Source: Leptospira meyeri (GTDB lineage Bacteria; Spirochaetota; Leptospiria; Leptospirales; Leptospiraceae). From it: a stretch of DNA of 64,000 nt. Of the stretch, positions 36,001 to 45,085 are shown piece after piece. Under the pieces are notes generated by a model. The model ran no database searches. It was not told the DNA's origin and saw nothing but the letters and a program-made list of their open reading frames with translations. The position numbers were made by a program, and so were the translations under genes. Numbering within the stretch: the first letter of the stretch is position 1; the number at the start of each line of letters is the position of its first letter. The stretch is taken from positions 2,140,001-2,204,000 of the forward strand of contig NZ_SORO01000001.1 in assembly GCF_004368965.1 (NCBI RefSeq). The letters are read 5' to 3'.

Positions 36001-37212
36001 ATGTCGTTTTTTCAAATGGTTACTTTCCCAGCGAACTCCTACATCATTGTAGAGGGGAAAAAGGATGCGAACAATTTCTATATCATCCGTGAGGGGAAGG
36101 TACGTGTCACTCGTGAGACTGCTGTTGTGGGAGAAGATCCAAACCAAGTTTTAGGGCCTGGTGACTTCTTCGGTGTGGTTGCTGCCATGAGCCAACACCC
36201 TCAAATTGAATCTGCCACTTCACTTACCAACGTATCTTTAATCTCTGTTAGTTATGACCAATTTGGAACCTTAATCCAAAAGTCCACTGCCGTTGCGATG
36301 AATATCATTCGTTTCTTCTCCATGAAGTTACGACAATTTGATACCACCATCACAAGGTTATCCTTTCGAAATGCCGTCGAAGAAGATCCAAACGAACTTT
36401 TTAAAATCGGTGAATATTACTTCCAACAGCAAAATACATCCCATGCGACATTTGCTTACCAAAGTTATTTAAAACACCTTCCGAATGGTCAGTTTGTGCC
36501 ACAGGCAAAACTACGTTTGCAAACCAGCAACCAACCATTCCAAGCTCCTCCCATCGATTACAATAAATTCAATCGAAACTATAAAGATAGTGAGATGATC
36601 TTTTGTGAACACGAACCAGGTAAGGAATTATTCATTCTACAAAGTGGAAAGGTTAAAATTTCCAAAATTGTAAACCAAAACGAGGTGATGCTCGCGGTTC
36701 TCCAAGCGGGAGATATTTTTGGGGAGATGGCCATCCTCGACAACAAACCTCGTTCAGCCTCTGCTGTGGCTGCGGGGGATGTGGAACTACTTGCTATCAA
36801 CAAAGCCAACTTTGAAGGGATGGTAAAAGCCCAACCACAATTGGCGACAAGGCTTATCACTCTTTTATCTGAACGAATTTGGATCGCTTATAAACAACTT
36901 GCGAACCTACTTCTAAAAGACCCACAAGGTCGAATTGTGGATACTCTTATGACTTTGGCCGAAAAAAATCGAATCAAAGTGGCTCCCAAACAAGCCTATA
37001 ATTTTGAAATTGGGACCAAAGACCTGCTCAAAATGGTGGGTTTAACGGATCCAAAAGATGAACTCCTGATCTCCGACATCATGAAGAATAATAAATTTAT
37101 TCGTATGGACATGGGAAAAATTGTTTGTACGGACATGGCAGAACTGGAAAAACTCGTCCAATTCTATCATAAAAAGGCTAACATGGAGAATAAGCTCAAG
37201 AAGCTGAAATAA
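36001..37212 (+). CDS. Crp-like protein with two cyclic-nucleotide-binding domains
   Basis: 403 residues. The first CNB domain (about 1-110) has a degraded phosphate cassette (F-F-G-V-V-A-A-M-S-Q), lacking the G-E and Arg. A short TPR-like linker (about 130-175) follows. The second CNB domain (about 190-300) has a full cassette: F-G-E-M-A-I-L-D-N-K-P-R-S-A-S. A C-terminal winged helix (about 310-395) looks like the Crp DNA-binding region. The second domain can therefore probably bind cAMP, while the first looks structural. It lies 48 nt upstream of a STAS gene and near an adenylate cyclase. Confidence 0.82.
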   Translation: MSFFQMVTFPANSYIIVEGKKDANNFYIIREGKVRVTRETAVVGEDPNQVLGPGDFFGVVAAMSQHPQIESATSLTNVSLISVSYDQFGTLIQKSTAVAMNIIRFFSMKLRQFDTTITRLSFRNAVEEDPNELFKIGEYYFQQQNTSHATFAYQSYLKHLPNGQFVPQAKLRLQTSNQPFQAPPIDYNKFNRNYKDSEMIFCEHEPGKELFILQSGKVKISKIVNQNEVMLAVLQAGDIFGEMAILDNKPRSASAVAAGDVELLAINKANFEGMVKAQPQLATRLITLLSERIWIAYKQLANLLLKDPQGRIVDTLMTLAEKNRIKVAPKQAYNFEIGTKDLLKMVGLTDPKDELLISDIMKNNKFIRMDMGKIVCTDMAELEKLVQFYHKKANMENKLKKLK

Positions 37213-37260
37213 CTTCTTGCCAACTTTCCTCTCCTGACTTACGTTAGAGGCCAGCAAAAT

Positions 37261-37566
37261 ATGAGTGATAAGATACTAGTTGAAGAAAAGGGAAACACGA
37301 TCCGCGTTCGTTTTATGGATCAGATTCTCGATGGAAACGCACCAGAGTTAAGAGAAATTTTAGCAGAGATTCTGGAAAAGAACGTTCAGGAAATCTTTTT
37401 GGATTTAGAAAAAGTGGTGATTGTGAGTTCTCTTGGGATCTCTCGTTTACTTTCCTTCAAAAACAAAGCCGATGAAAAGAAAATGACAGTAAAAATTGTC
37501 AATATCCAAGAAAAACTAAAAGAAACTTTGAAGAAATTGATGTTAGATCAGTTTTTTGGCCTGTAA
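37261..37566 (+). CDS. STAS-domain anti-sigma factor antagonist
   Basis: 101 residues, a single STAS domain of SpoIIAA/RsbV size. The central loop reads V-V-I-V-S-S-L-G-I-S-R-L-L. Its serine is at the place normally phosphorylated by an anti-sigma kinase. In the family, phosphorylation frees or blocks partner switching that releases a sigma factor. No kinase or phosphatase gene is adjacent. It lies between the cyclic-nucleotide receptor and the cyclase, all on one strand. Confidence 0.88.
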   Translation: MSDKILVEEKGNTIRVRFMDQILDGNAPELREILAEILEKNVQEIFLDLEKVVIVSSLGISRLLSFKNKADEKKMTVKIVNIQEKLKETLKKLMLDQFFGL

Positions 37567-37606
37567 CCAATTTTAGTTTTGGTTTCAGAATCCCAATCTA
37601 AAAATC

Positions 37607-37627
37607 CACCTCTAGTCTCTGGAGGTG
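37607..37627. terminator. Stable hairpin after the STAS gene
   Basis: CACCTCTAG / CTGGAGGTG forms a 9-bp stem (one G-T pair) with a 3-nt TCT loop, 40 nt after the stop. No T-run follows on the plus strand. On the minus strand GATTTTTAG follows, but no minus-strand gene ends here. It may separate the STAS gene from the cyclase gene or act as a processing site. Confidence 0.4.
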
Positions 37628-37718
37628 CGGTTGTACTGTTTACCAATTCGTTTTCACTAAATCCAAATCATAACAATTTGAATTGATTTTTGAATGAATC
37701 TAATTCCTATATCCCGTT

Positions 37719-39059
37719 ATGCCAAAACGCATTGAAAAGATACTGAATCGGTTACAACTAGTTCATCTTACAAAAGGATTAAGTGATGAAAATGCTCGTG
37801 CTTTGCGAGTGAATGCCACTTTCCAGGCGATTATGTTTTTGATCCCCACCTTGTTGTTACCAGTAATTTATTTTACTGAACCTCCCGAAACTCATTTAGC
37901 TTCTTTTATTTCTTATCTGATTTTTGTTTTGCCTCTTGGATATTCACGTTATCTTTTATATAAAGGAAGTTATGCGATGAGTGCAGTGTTTGCACTTTCC
38001 GCAAGTAATTTCCATATAACTTCACTTTCCATTTTACAAGCTGACGATCCAGCTCCCCTCGGATTTTTGCTTTTTGCAGTTATCCCTTTTTTGATGATCC
38101 CTAGAAAAAATATCCAACTAAGATGGTTCTTTGTGAGTTTATCTGGATTTTTGTTTTTGGGTTCACAATATTACTATAGAGTTATGGGTAAGGAAGGTCT
38201 ATTTGGTCCGCCAAAATGGGTTGTACCAGCAGATTATCTAATGCCCCCACTGGTATTACTTGTTTTCTTTTTCATCCTACTTATCAATCAGTTTGTAAAA
38301 GCAGTAAATAAAGCCGAAGACAAACTCATAGCGGAACACCAAAAGTCAGAAAGCCTTTTATTAAATGTATTACCACTAGAAGTTGCAAGAGAATTAAAAC
38401 AAAATGGAGTCAGTAAGCCGAGACATTATTCATCAGCAACGGTTTGTTTTACCGACTTTGAAGGATTTACAAAAATTGCAGAGACCCTTTCACCTTCCGA
38501 ACTAGTAGAAGAACTAGATCGTTGTTTTTCTTATTTTGATAGTTTGATGGAACGCCACAAACTAGAAAAACTCAAAACCATTGGAGATAGTTATATGTTT
38601 GTTGGTGGAATTCCAAAATCCAATGCCACTCATGCAATTGACAGTGTTTTGGCAGCACTCGAAATCCAAGCTTTTATGAACCAAATGAAAGAAATCAAAG
38701 CCGTTCAAGGATTACCATATTGGGAACTTCGACTCGGAATTCATTCTGGGGAACTGATCGCGGGTGTGATCGGAGATAAAAAATTTGCCTATGATGTTTG
38801 GAGCGATACAGTGAATACAGCCAGCCGGTGTGAATCTTCGGGAATGACGGGAAAAATCAATATTTCCTCATCTACTTACGAACTCATAAAGGATTTTTTC
38901 CAATGCGAATATAGGGGAGAAGTCCCCGCAAAACACAAAGGAAATATTAAAATGTATTTTGTGGAAGGACTCCTTCCCGAATTACAAAGGGAAGGACATC
39001 CTAAAATTCCTAACCAAGAGTTTACGAAACGTTATTCTGCACTTAGTGCAATTTCATAA
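37719..39059 (+). CDS. Membrane-bound class III adenylate cyclase
   Basis: 446 residues. Residues 20-205 hold five or six membrane helices in two or three clusters. The class III cyclase domain (about 235-435) has both metal aspartates, in C-F-T-D-F-E-G-F-T and T-I-G-D-S-Y-M. The Lys before the second (K-L-K-T-I-G-D) and the Asp in Y-D-V-W-S-D-T-V-N specify ATP rather than GTP. T-V-N-T-A-S-R supplies the transition-state Asn/Arg. It should make cAMP, which the two-CNB protein 500 nt upstream could read. A 152-nt gap separates it from the STAS gene, so it may have its own promoter. Confidence 0.88.
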   Translation: MPKRIEKILNRLQLVHLTKGLSDENARALRVNATFQAIMFLIPTLLLPVIYFTEPPETHLASFISYLIFVLPLGYSRYLLYKGSYAMSAVFALSASNFHITSLSILQADDPAPLGFLLFAVIPFLMIPRKNIQLRWFFVSLSGFLFLGSQYYYRVMGKEGLFGPPKWVVPADYLMPPLVLLVFFFILLINQFVKAVNKAEDKLIAEHQKSESLLLNVLPLEVARELKQNGVSKPRHYSSATVCFTDFEGFTKIAETLSPSELVEELDRCFSYFDSLMERHKLEKLKTIGDSYMFVGGIPKSNATHAIDSVLAALEIQAFMNQMKEIKAVQGLPYWELRLGIHSGELIAGVIGDKKFAYDVWSDTVNTASRCESSGMTGKINISSSTYELIKDFFQCEYRGEVPAKHKGNIKMYFVEGLLPELQREGHPKIPNQEFTKRYSALSAIS

Positions 39060-39078
39060 CGAAAACCTTATTGCAGAT

Positions 39079-40095
39079 TTAAAAACCTTGGTTTTTTAAG
39101 TCTGCTTCCATCATGATTTGAACCAATTCTTTGAATTTTACTTTTGGTTCCCAACCTAACTGACGTTTTGCTTTTTCAGGATTTCCAATGAGAAGTTCTA
39201 CTTCAGTTGGTCTGTAGTATTTTGGATCGATTTTAACAAGAATTTGTCCGGTTTTTTTGTCTTTACCAACTTCTTTCTCAGCTTTGCCTTCCCAAACTAC
39301 TTCGAATCCCGCAATTTTATAAGCCTCTTCGATAAACTCACGAACTGTATGTGTTTCATTTGTGGCAACAACGTAGTCATCAGGAGTGTCTTTTTGTAAC
39401 ATCATCCACATCATTTCTACGTAGTCAGGAGCATATCCCCAGTCACGTTTGGAATCAATATTGCCCATAGTGATGTGTGGGAGTTTTCCTGCTTTTACTT
39501 CGGAGACTCCGATGGTCACTTTTCTGGTCACAAAAGCCTCACCGCGACGGGGAGATTCATGATTGAATAAAATTCCATTAGATGCGTGCAAATTGTACGC
39601 TTCACGATAGTTAACAACTGCCCAATACGCATAAAGTTTAGCCACAGCATACGGAGAACGAGGATAAAATGGAGTTTTTTCCGTTTGTGGAACTTCTTGG
39701 ACAAGTCCGTAAAGTTCTGAAGTTGATGCTTGGTAAAAACGAGTATTAATTCCTGTTTGTTTAATCGCATCTAAAATCCGTAAGGTTCCAACGGCATCCA
39801 CTTCCGCAGTGTATTCTGGTACTTCGAAGGAAACCTGAACATGGGACTGTGCCGCCAAGTTATAGATTTCCGATGGTTGGATTTTTTCTAAAATACGGTT
39901 TAGGTTGGAGGAATCCGTCATATCTCCGTAGTGGAGGTGGAGGTTTGGGTTTCCGTGCAGATGTTCAATGCGATTGCGATTGAAAAGGCTCGTTCTACGA
40001 ACGATCCCGTGGACTTCGTATCCTTTTTGGAGGAGGAGTTCTGCCAGGTAGGAACCGTCTTGGCCTGTGATTCCGGTAATAAGTGCTTTTTTCAT
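39079..40095 (-). CDS. gmd: GDP-mannose 4,6-dehydratase
   Basis: 338 residues, extended short-chain dehydrogenase. The NADP-binding motif [11 protein letters not shown] is at residues 7-17. The catalytic Y-x-x-x-K is in [15 protein letters not shown] and F-V-T-R-K-V are typical of GMD. It converts GDP-mannose to GDP-4-keto-6-deoxymannose, the precursor of GDP-fucose, GDP-rhamnose or GDP-perosamine in surface glycans. The next enzyme is not encoded beside it. The cyclase gene converges 19 nt away. A 148-nt stretch without a gene precedes it on its upstream side. Confidence 0.95.
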   Translation of the reverse strand: MKKALITGITGQDGSYLAELLLQKGYEVHGIVRRTSLFNRNRIEHLHGNPNLHLHYGDMTDSSNLNRILEKIQPSEIYNLAAQSHVQVSFEVPEYTAEVDAVGTLRILDAIKQTGINTRFYQASTSELYGLVQEVPQTEKTPFYPRSPYAVAKLYAYWAVVNYREAYNLHASNGILFNHESPRRGEAFVTRKVTIGVSEVKAGKLPHITMGNIDSKRDWGYAPDYVEMMWMMLQKDTPDDYVVATNETHTVREFIEEAYKIAGFEVVWEGKAEKEVGKDKKTGQILVKIDPKYYRPTEVELLIGNPEKAKRQLGWEPKVKFKELVQIMMEADLKNQGF

Positions 40096-40243
40096 AGATC
40101 AGGGATCAGTATTTTAAATTTCTTTCGTAAGAAAAGGAAAAATGAACCTAGAAAGGTAAATATTCTCAAAAAGTAACACCAATTTCCTCCCCAGTTCCCC
40201 TTCTCACATCAATTCCAAGAATTATCACCTCCCAAGCCCGGCT

Positions 40244-41533
40244 CTAAAACAAACCTTCAAAAACTTTGGCCTTCTTCGTGGTCAAAAGAAACGGACGGCC
40301 AAAAGAATTGGTGAGTGAACCATCGGGATTGACTCCCGTAGCTTGGTAAATGGTGGCGATAAGATCTCTCACATGTAGAGCTTCTTTGGGATTTACTGGT
40401 TTGGATCCTGTTTCATCTGTTTCTCCTAATACAAAACCTTTGGTAAAGGGACCCCCTCCGAGTAAAGTCGACCAAACTTTAGGGTGGTGATCACGACCAT
40501 CCCTCGATCCGACATCAGGGGTTCTGCCAAATTCGCTGGTAAGAACAAATAACGTTTGTTTAATGAGACCGGTATTGTTTAAGTCTTCTAATAAAGAAGC
40601 AATTCCCATATCTGTTTCTTTCATAATTTTTGTCACTTGTGCTTTGTTGCCTGTATGTGTGTCCCAACCTCCAATAGAGATATGAATGAAAGGAACTTCC
40701 TGTACCGCGAGTCGTTTCGCCAGTAACATAGCCTTCCCTTGCCATGTGGTTCCGTATCTTGCTCTTGTTTTTTCATCTTCCAAACTAATGCGAAAACTAT
40801 CGATGTTTTTGGAATTTCGAAACTCTTCTGCTGCCACGAGCATATTTTTCCAATGTTTGGATTCCTTTGTGGGATAGGTTTTAGAAAATTCCTCATTCAT
40901 AAAAGAAACCAAATCTTTTCTTCGAAGAATTCGATCTTCTGCAAATTTTCCATAGGAGGGATTCAAATGTTGGATGGGTTCATCCACATTCCCAACATGA
41001 TAACCAGAATAATCGATTCCTAAAAATCCTGAATTTCCATTTTTCCCACCACGGCCACCAATCGTAACATAACTTGGAAAGTAGGAAGATTTAACTTTTG
41101 ATTTTTTTGCATAAGCAATCACTGCACCGAAATGAGGGATGTCGGGAAAGCCCATAGCTTCTGTCATTCGATACCCTGTACCCAGTAACATTTGTGCAAA
41201 CCCATGATCTCCTTCTTCACTCCATGTAGAGCGAATGATGCCAATCGAATGCAGTTGTTTGGCGGTAAGAGAAAACGGTTCTAAGACAGATAATCCTGAA
41301 ATACTAGAACTTACTTTTCCAAACGCACTATTCGGTTTTGGATCTAATGTATCTACATGGCTCATCCCTCCCATCATTTCAATAAAGATAACTGACTTTA
41401 CTTTGGAAGGAAGGGCAATGGACTCCTCCTCTTCTTCTTCCGCACCTAAACTACCAAACGGACCTGTAGAAAATAAAAAAGGACTGAGTCCTAAACTGAG
41501 AATTGATTTTTTTAGAAATTCTTTGCGATCCAT
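40244..41533 (-). CDS. DUF1501 exported protein
   Basis: 429 residues. The leader M-D-R-K-E-F-L-K-K-S-I-L-S-L-G-L-S is of the alternative Tat-like type seen in this family, followed by an acidic E-E-E-E-E-E stretch. The core resembles an alkaline-phosphatase/sulfatase-like fold: E-M-M-G-G-M-S-H-V-D-T-L-D, G-T-G-Y-R-M-T, G-G-W-D-T-H-T-G and E-F-G-R-T-P-D-V-G-S-R-D-G-R-D-H. DUF1501 proteins are nearly always encoded next to a DUF1549 protein, as here (9 nt upstream). The pair is best known from Planctomycetes, where its role is unknown. Confidence 0.85.
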   Translation of the reverse strand: MDRKEFLKKSILSLGLSPFLFSTGPFGSLGAEEEEEESIALPSKVKSVIFIEMMGGMSHVDTLDPKPNSAFGKVSSSISGLSVLEPFSLTAKQLHSIGIIRSTWSEEGDHGFAQMLLGTGYRMTEAMGFPDIPHFGAVIAYAKKSKVKSSYFPSYVTIGGRGGKNGNSGFLGIDYSGYHVGNVDEPIQHLNPSYGKFAEDRILRRKDLVSFMNEEFSKTYPTKESKHWKNMLVAAEEFRNSKNIDSFRISLEDEKTRARYGTTWQGKAMLLAKRLAVQEVPFIHISIGGWDTHTGNKAQVTKIMKETDMGIASLLEDLNNTGLIKQTLFVLTSEFGRTPDVGSRDGRDHHPKVWSTLLGGGPFTKGFVLGETDETGSKPVNPKEALHVRDLIATIYQATGVNPDGSLTNSFGRPFLLTTKKAKVFEGLF

Positions 41534-41542
41534 TTTGATTCC

Positions 41543-43390
41543 TTAATTGATATGTTGGAACTCTTGGCTATTGATAAGAGCCCAGAGAATGTCTTGGAGC
41601 AGGTCTTTGTCAAAAACACTATCCGGTTTTGACATGAGTGATTTTATCTTTTCCTTTTCTCCAACACTTGGCTCTCGACCTAAAAGTCGAAAATAAAGAT
41701 TGGAGATAACCAAATTCATTGATTTTATTTGATCAAACTCTTGTTTCACCAAAGACTCTTTATTCCCAAAATCCCAAATTAGTTTTCCAACCACACGACC
41801 ATTCATTAAAGTTAACATTTGTTCAATGGTAAGTTCCGAGATATCATCCGAAATATCCACCCGTGGACCAGATCCAAAAACTGATAAAATGGTATGGTAA
41901 GGAGCAGGTCTTTCCACCTCGGAAGCATTCGAGAATTCTTTTAAGTTGTCCTGAGGGATACGAACCGAACCTGTACCAGTCAAATCATAGGGTTTTTGAT
42001 CCATAAGACCCGAGAGCCAAGATAAATTCCTTTCCCGAATGTTACTGATCTTTTGGGAATCAGAGACTCGTATGAGAGAGTTCAGGAGTTGGTCACTGTC
42101 CAATCGTTTCGGCGAAAAATACCGAATGGGGTCTTGTTCGTTTGGACTTTTTGTCAGGGAACGATTGTAAGCATTGGAAGTGACAATGTATAAAATGAGT
42201 TCTTTCAGTTTTAAGTGGTTCGCCAAAAAGTAAGAATCCAAATGGTTTAAGATCTCTTCTCCAGTCACCACAGTATCTTCATTCCAATCATCGAGGGGAG
42301 TGAAAAAACTCCAACCCATAAGTTCCGTCCACACTCGGTTGATGATTACTTTTCGAAACCGATCATTGGATTTATTTGTTAACCAATCAGCAAAAACTTT
42401 CCTACGATCCTCACCGGGTTTTAATTTGGCCTCTTTTCCATCTAAAAACTTTGGCCTTACCAAATCACCACCGGGGGCATCATCTGTGTGCGGAAAACGA
42501 AGACCTAGTTTTGGTTGGTAGAAAAGTGTGGCATACTCTACTTCATGTTTCTTTTGGTAGTCTTTTCGTTGTTCGTCGGTCCATTTGTTCCAATTGTCTC
42601 TGTTCCATTCATTGTTTTTATCTTGGAGATTTTTTTGGTCTTCCATTGGAAGATGCACTTCTAATTCTCTGGGAACATAACTTAATGTTTTTCCATATCG
42701 ATCCACTTCCCAAGATCCATCGCGATAGAACTGTTGGCTAAAAAAAGCCGCAAGAGCATAATAATCCCTTCTAGTAAAATCTGAGATGTATGGATGGTCA
42801 TGACATCTAGCACAAGCCACCCGTTTTGCATAAAACAACCTTCCCACATACTCTGCCGTTTGTAATGGATCTGCTCCATCACGAATATAAAACATAGTAG
42901 CCGGTGATTCTTTTACATTGCCTGTAGATGTTAACATTTCTTGTATCAATTGGTCATAGGGTTTGTTTTTGTGAATGGATCCTGCAATGTATTCAAAAAA
43001 AGTACCTGTAGGGATTTTACGTCCTTTGGATTTGTCTCGTAACATGGAAGTAAACTTAGTTCCCCAGTATTCGGCAAACTCGGGTTGTTTTAAAAAACGA
43101 ACCGCAAAGGATTCTAAATTTTGGTCTTTGGAATCGGAGGGAAGTGAGTCCAACTCTTTCCATTCGGTGACACTGGGAATCACACCTCGCAAATGAAGGG
43201 AGAGTCTTCGAAAGGTGATTTTCCTTTCCGCCTTAACTATATTAGGTGATAATTTCAAATACAAACTATCAAGTGGATGAACTGTATTCTGTTTTGATCG
43301 AGACTGAACATATCCGAGAGAGAGAATCAGAATGACAAAAGAAACAAGGAAATAGCGAAACTTAAGAACTAGATTTAGTACCAATCTCAT
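41543..43390 (-). CDS. DUF1549/DUF1553 exported protein with a heme-type motif
   Basis: 615 residues with an N-terminal signal peptide or anchor (about 7-26). The DUF1549 part (about 35-260) has A-E-Y-W-G-T-K-F and C-A-R-C-H-D-H-P, a C-x-x-C-H motif that could hold a c-type heme. The DUF1553 part (about 310-600) has F-A-D-W-L-T and I-I-N-R-V-W-T-E-L-M-G. The gene is divergent from the zinc-ribbon gene and is followed 9 nt later by DUF1501. A joint extracytoplasmic redox or carbohydrate role is a guess; the family is uncharacterised. Confidence 0.85.
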   Translation of the reverse strand: MRLVLNLVLKFRYFLVSFVILILSLGYVQSRSKQNTVHPLDSLYLKLSPNIVKAERKITFRRLSLHLRGVIPSVTEWKELDSLPSDSKDQNLESFAVRFLKQPEFAEYWGTKFTSMLRDKSKGRKIPTGTFFEYIAGSIHKNKPYDQLIQEMLTSTGNVKESPATMFYIRDGADPLQTAEYVGRLFYAKRVACARCHDHPYISDFTRRDYYALAAFFSQQFYRDGSWEVDRYGKTLSYVPRELEVHLPMEDQKNLQDKNNEWNRDNWNKWTDEQRKDYQKKHEVEYATLFYQPKLGLRFPHTDDAPGGDLVRPKFLDGKEAKLKPGEDRRKVFADWLTNKSNDRFRKVIINRVWTELMGWSFFTPLDDWNEDTVVTGEEILNHLDSYFLANHLKLKELILYIVTSNAYNRSLTKSPNEQDPIRYFSPKRLDSDQLLNSLIRVSDSQKISNIRERNLSWLSGLMDQKPYDLTGTGSVRIPQDNLKEFSNASEVERPAPYHTILSVFGSGPRVDISDDISELTIEQMLTLMNGRVVGKLIWDFGNKESLVKQEFDQIKSMNLVISNLYFRLLGREPSVGEKEKIKSLMSKPDSVFDKDLLQDILWALINSQEFQHIN

Positions 43391-43475
43391 GTTGGAAAGA
43401 TTCTATGTGGGATTTTACGAATTGAAAATATTTTTCTTGCAAAAGTCAATTTTTTGCAGATAAACCTTGGTTGCG

Positions 43476-44537
43476 ATGGCAGAAGAAAGAATCTATGAAA
43501 TGCTTTGGGACTGCGAATTTTGCGGGTCCAAAAAATTACTCGGTAAAACACATAGGCATTGTCCCAATTGTGGTGCCACACAGGATCCAAGTCGTCGATA
43601 CTTTCCAAACGATGCAGACAAAGTTGCTGTCCAAGACCATATCTATTATGGAGTTGATAAGGTTTGTCCTTTTTGCCAAACCCCCAATGGAGCCAAAGCC
43701 ACGTTCTGCGGAAACTGTGGGGGTTCCTTAGATGGTGCACAAAATGTAAAACTTCGTTCTAACCAAGACGGTCTCACGGAAGACTCTGTTCAGAAAGCAA
43801 AAGAAGATTTAGCTTTTCCGAATTCTGACTTTGTCAAACCTCATCCCAAAACTCCGAAATGGGTTTTGTGGTTACTTGGAACCATTGTTTTCGGTGGGAT
43901 TGGATTTGTTTGCCTTGGCGTTTTATGGACTGAAAAAGTAGAACTACAAATCACTCATCATGAATGGTCTCGCACCATTGCCATCGACCAATTCAAACCA
44001 GTTTCCGAATCCGAATGGTGTGACTCAATGCCTATGGGTGCGTACAGTGTGTCCAGAAGTCGCCAAATCAGAAATTATAACAGCATTCCTGATGGAGAAG
44101 ATTGTCATACAGTTCGTTCAGATCGTGGAGACGGAACCTTTTCAGAAAGTGAAAGTTGTACCACCAAATATAGACAAGAGCCCGTTTATGATGACCACTG
44201 CAGTTACCGCATCGATAAATGGGCCTTTGATCGCAACGCAATTGCCAAAGGATTTGGAACCACACAAGAACCCTATTGGCCCACTCCCCAAATTCGAGAA
44301 TGTGCTACCACAAACATTGGTTGTGAACGATTAGGACCCAAGGAAGAAAAATATATAGTTCATTTCACAGAGTCCAGCGGAGAAACCAAAGGAGAAAAAC
44401 ATGATTGCGATTTTGATTATGCAAAATGGAAATCTCTCCCAACCAAAGGACTTTACCAAACAGAAAAAAGTGTCATCTTTAACTACATCACTTGTGACAC
44501 CATACAAACGTTAGAAGATTCTATAACAGAGGAATAA
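43476..44537 (+). CDS. Membrane protein with two N-terminal zinc ribbons (YdjG-like)
   Basis: About 353 residues. Two zinc ribbons open the protein: C-E-F-C with C-P-N-C, and C-P-F-C with C-G-N-C. A transmembrane helix follows at about 127-150, then a 200-residue extracytoplasmic domain with at least eight cysteines, including G-E-D-C-H-T and D-D-H-C-S-Y. ATG 43476 is preferred over TTG 43467 because the family begins near the first ribbon. It is followed 1 nt later by a helical protein and then an SPFH protein. This resembles the Bacillus ydjG-ydjH-ydjI membrane-stress operon in domain content, though not in its middle gene. Confidence 0.72.
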   Translation: MAEERIYEMLWDCEFCGSKKLLGKTHRHCPNCGATQDPSRRYFPNDADKVAVQDHIYYGVDKVCPFCQTPNGAKATFCGNCGGSLDGAQNVKLRSNQDGLTEDSVQKAKEDLAFPNSDFVKPHPKTPKWVLWLLGTIVFGGIGFVCLGVLWTEKVELQITHHEWSRTIAIDQFKPVSESEWCDSMPMGAYSVSRSRQIRNYNSIPDGEDCHTVRSDRGDGTFSESESCTTKYRQEPVYDDHCSYRIDKWAFDRNAIAKGFGTTQEPYWPTPQIRECATTNIGCERLGPKEEKYIVHFTESSGETKGEKHDCDFDYAKWKSLPTKGLYQTEKSVIFNYITCDTIQTLEDSITEE

Positions 44538-44538
44538 A

Positions 44539-45066
44539 ATGGACCAAACTTGGTTAAAAACAACATTAGAACGTTTTAAGAACGAACAAGATCCCATTCG
44601 AAAGTTTTTAAAAGAAACTAAACTATTTGAAGAAGCTCTTGCCAACCAAGAGTATGAAAAAACCGATCTTCTCATCCGAAAAGAACTGGGAGGAATTCTA
44701 AACTCTTTTAAGGAAAGTTTTCGTAAATTGGAAGAAGGTTTTGTGGCTAAGGCCCAAATCCAAAACATCGGAAAAACAAATCCGGCGACAACACTTCTAG
44801 ACCGAATCATTATGAAGGTGAGTTCTGCTGGGTATGGGCTCAATGGACTTGGCACTGGGGTCAAAGCCACTGCAGAAGAAATGGAAAAATTACTAAACCA
44901 TGACTTTTCGATGTTGGAAAAAGTGGGGAACATACAAAAAGAAATTTTGGATATCCTACCTAGTTCTTTTGCAACAAACCCAGAAGCGGCAATTGAATCT
45001 ATCAACAAATTACTGTTAGATTTCGAAACACAATTTGAATCAAGAAACTCTATCTTTTTAAAATAA
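44539..45066 (+). CDS. Helical protein of unknown function between zinc-ribbon and SPFH genes
   Basis: 175 residues, almost entirely predicted alpha-helical with no signal peptide or membrane segment, so it is probably cytoplasmic. A glycine-rich break, S-S-A-G-Y-G-L-N-G-L-G-T-G, lies at about residues 95-108. The ATG has GAGGA 6 nt upstream. It sits 1 nt after the zinc-ribbon gene and 19 nt before the SPFH gene, so it is probably the third part of that system. PspA-like coiled coils occur at this place in related operons, but no PspA motif was recognised here. Confidence 0.6.
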   Translation: MDQTWLKTTLERFKNEQDPIRKFLKETKLFEEALANQEYEKTDLLIRKELGGILNSFKESFRKLEEGFVAKAQIQNIGKTNPATTLLDRIIMKVSSAGYGLNGLGTGVKATAEEMEKLLNHDFSMLEKVGNIQKEILDILPSSFATNPEAAIESINKLLLDFETQFESRNSIFLK

Positions 45067-45085
45067 TAAAATAAGGAAATAAACC

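Noticed and set aside
39077..39098. AAAAAC-CTTG-GTTTTT hairpin between the cyclase and gmd genes
   Set aside because: It overlaps the last codons of gmd and is explained by K-N-Q-G-F coding; too weak to call a terminator.
43438..43458. TGCAAAA / TTTTGCA inverted repeat between divergent DUF1549 and zinc-ribbon genes
   Set aside because: Seven AT-rich base pairs in AT-rich DNA; could be an operator but nothing else supports it.
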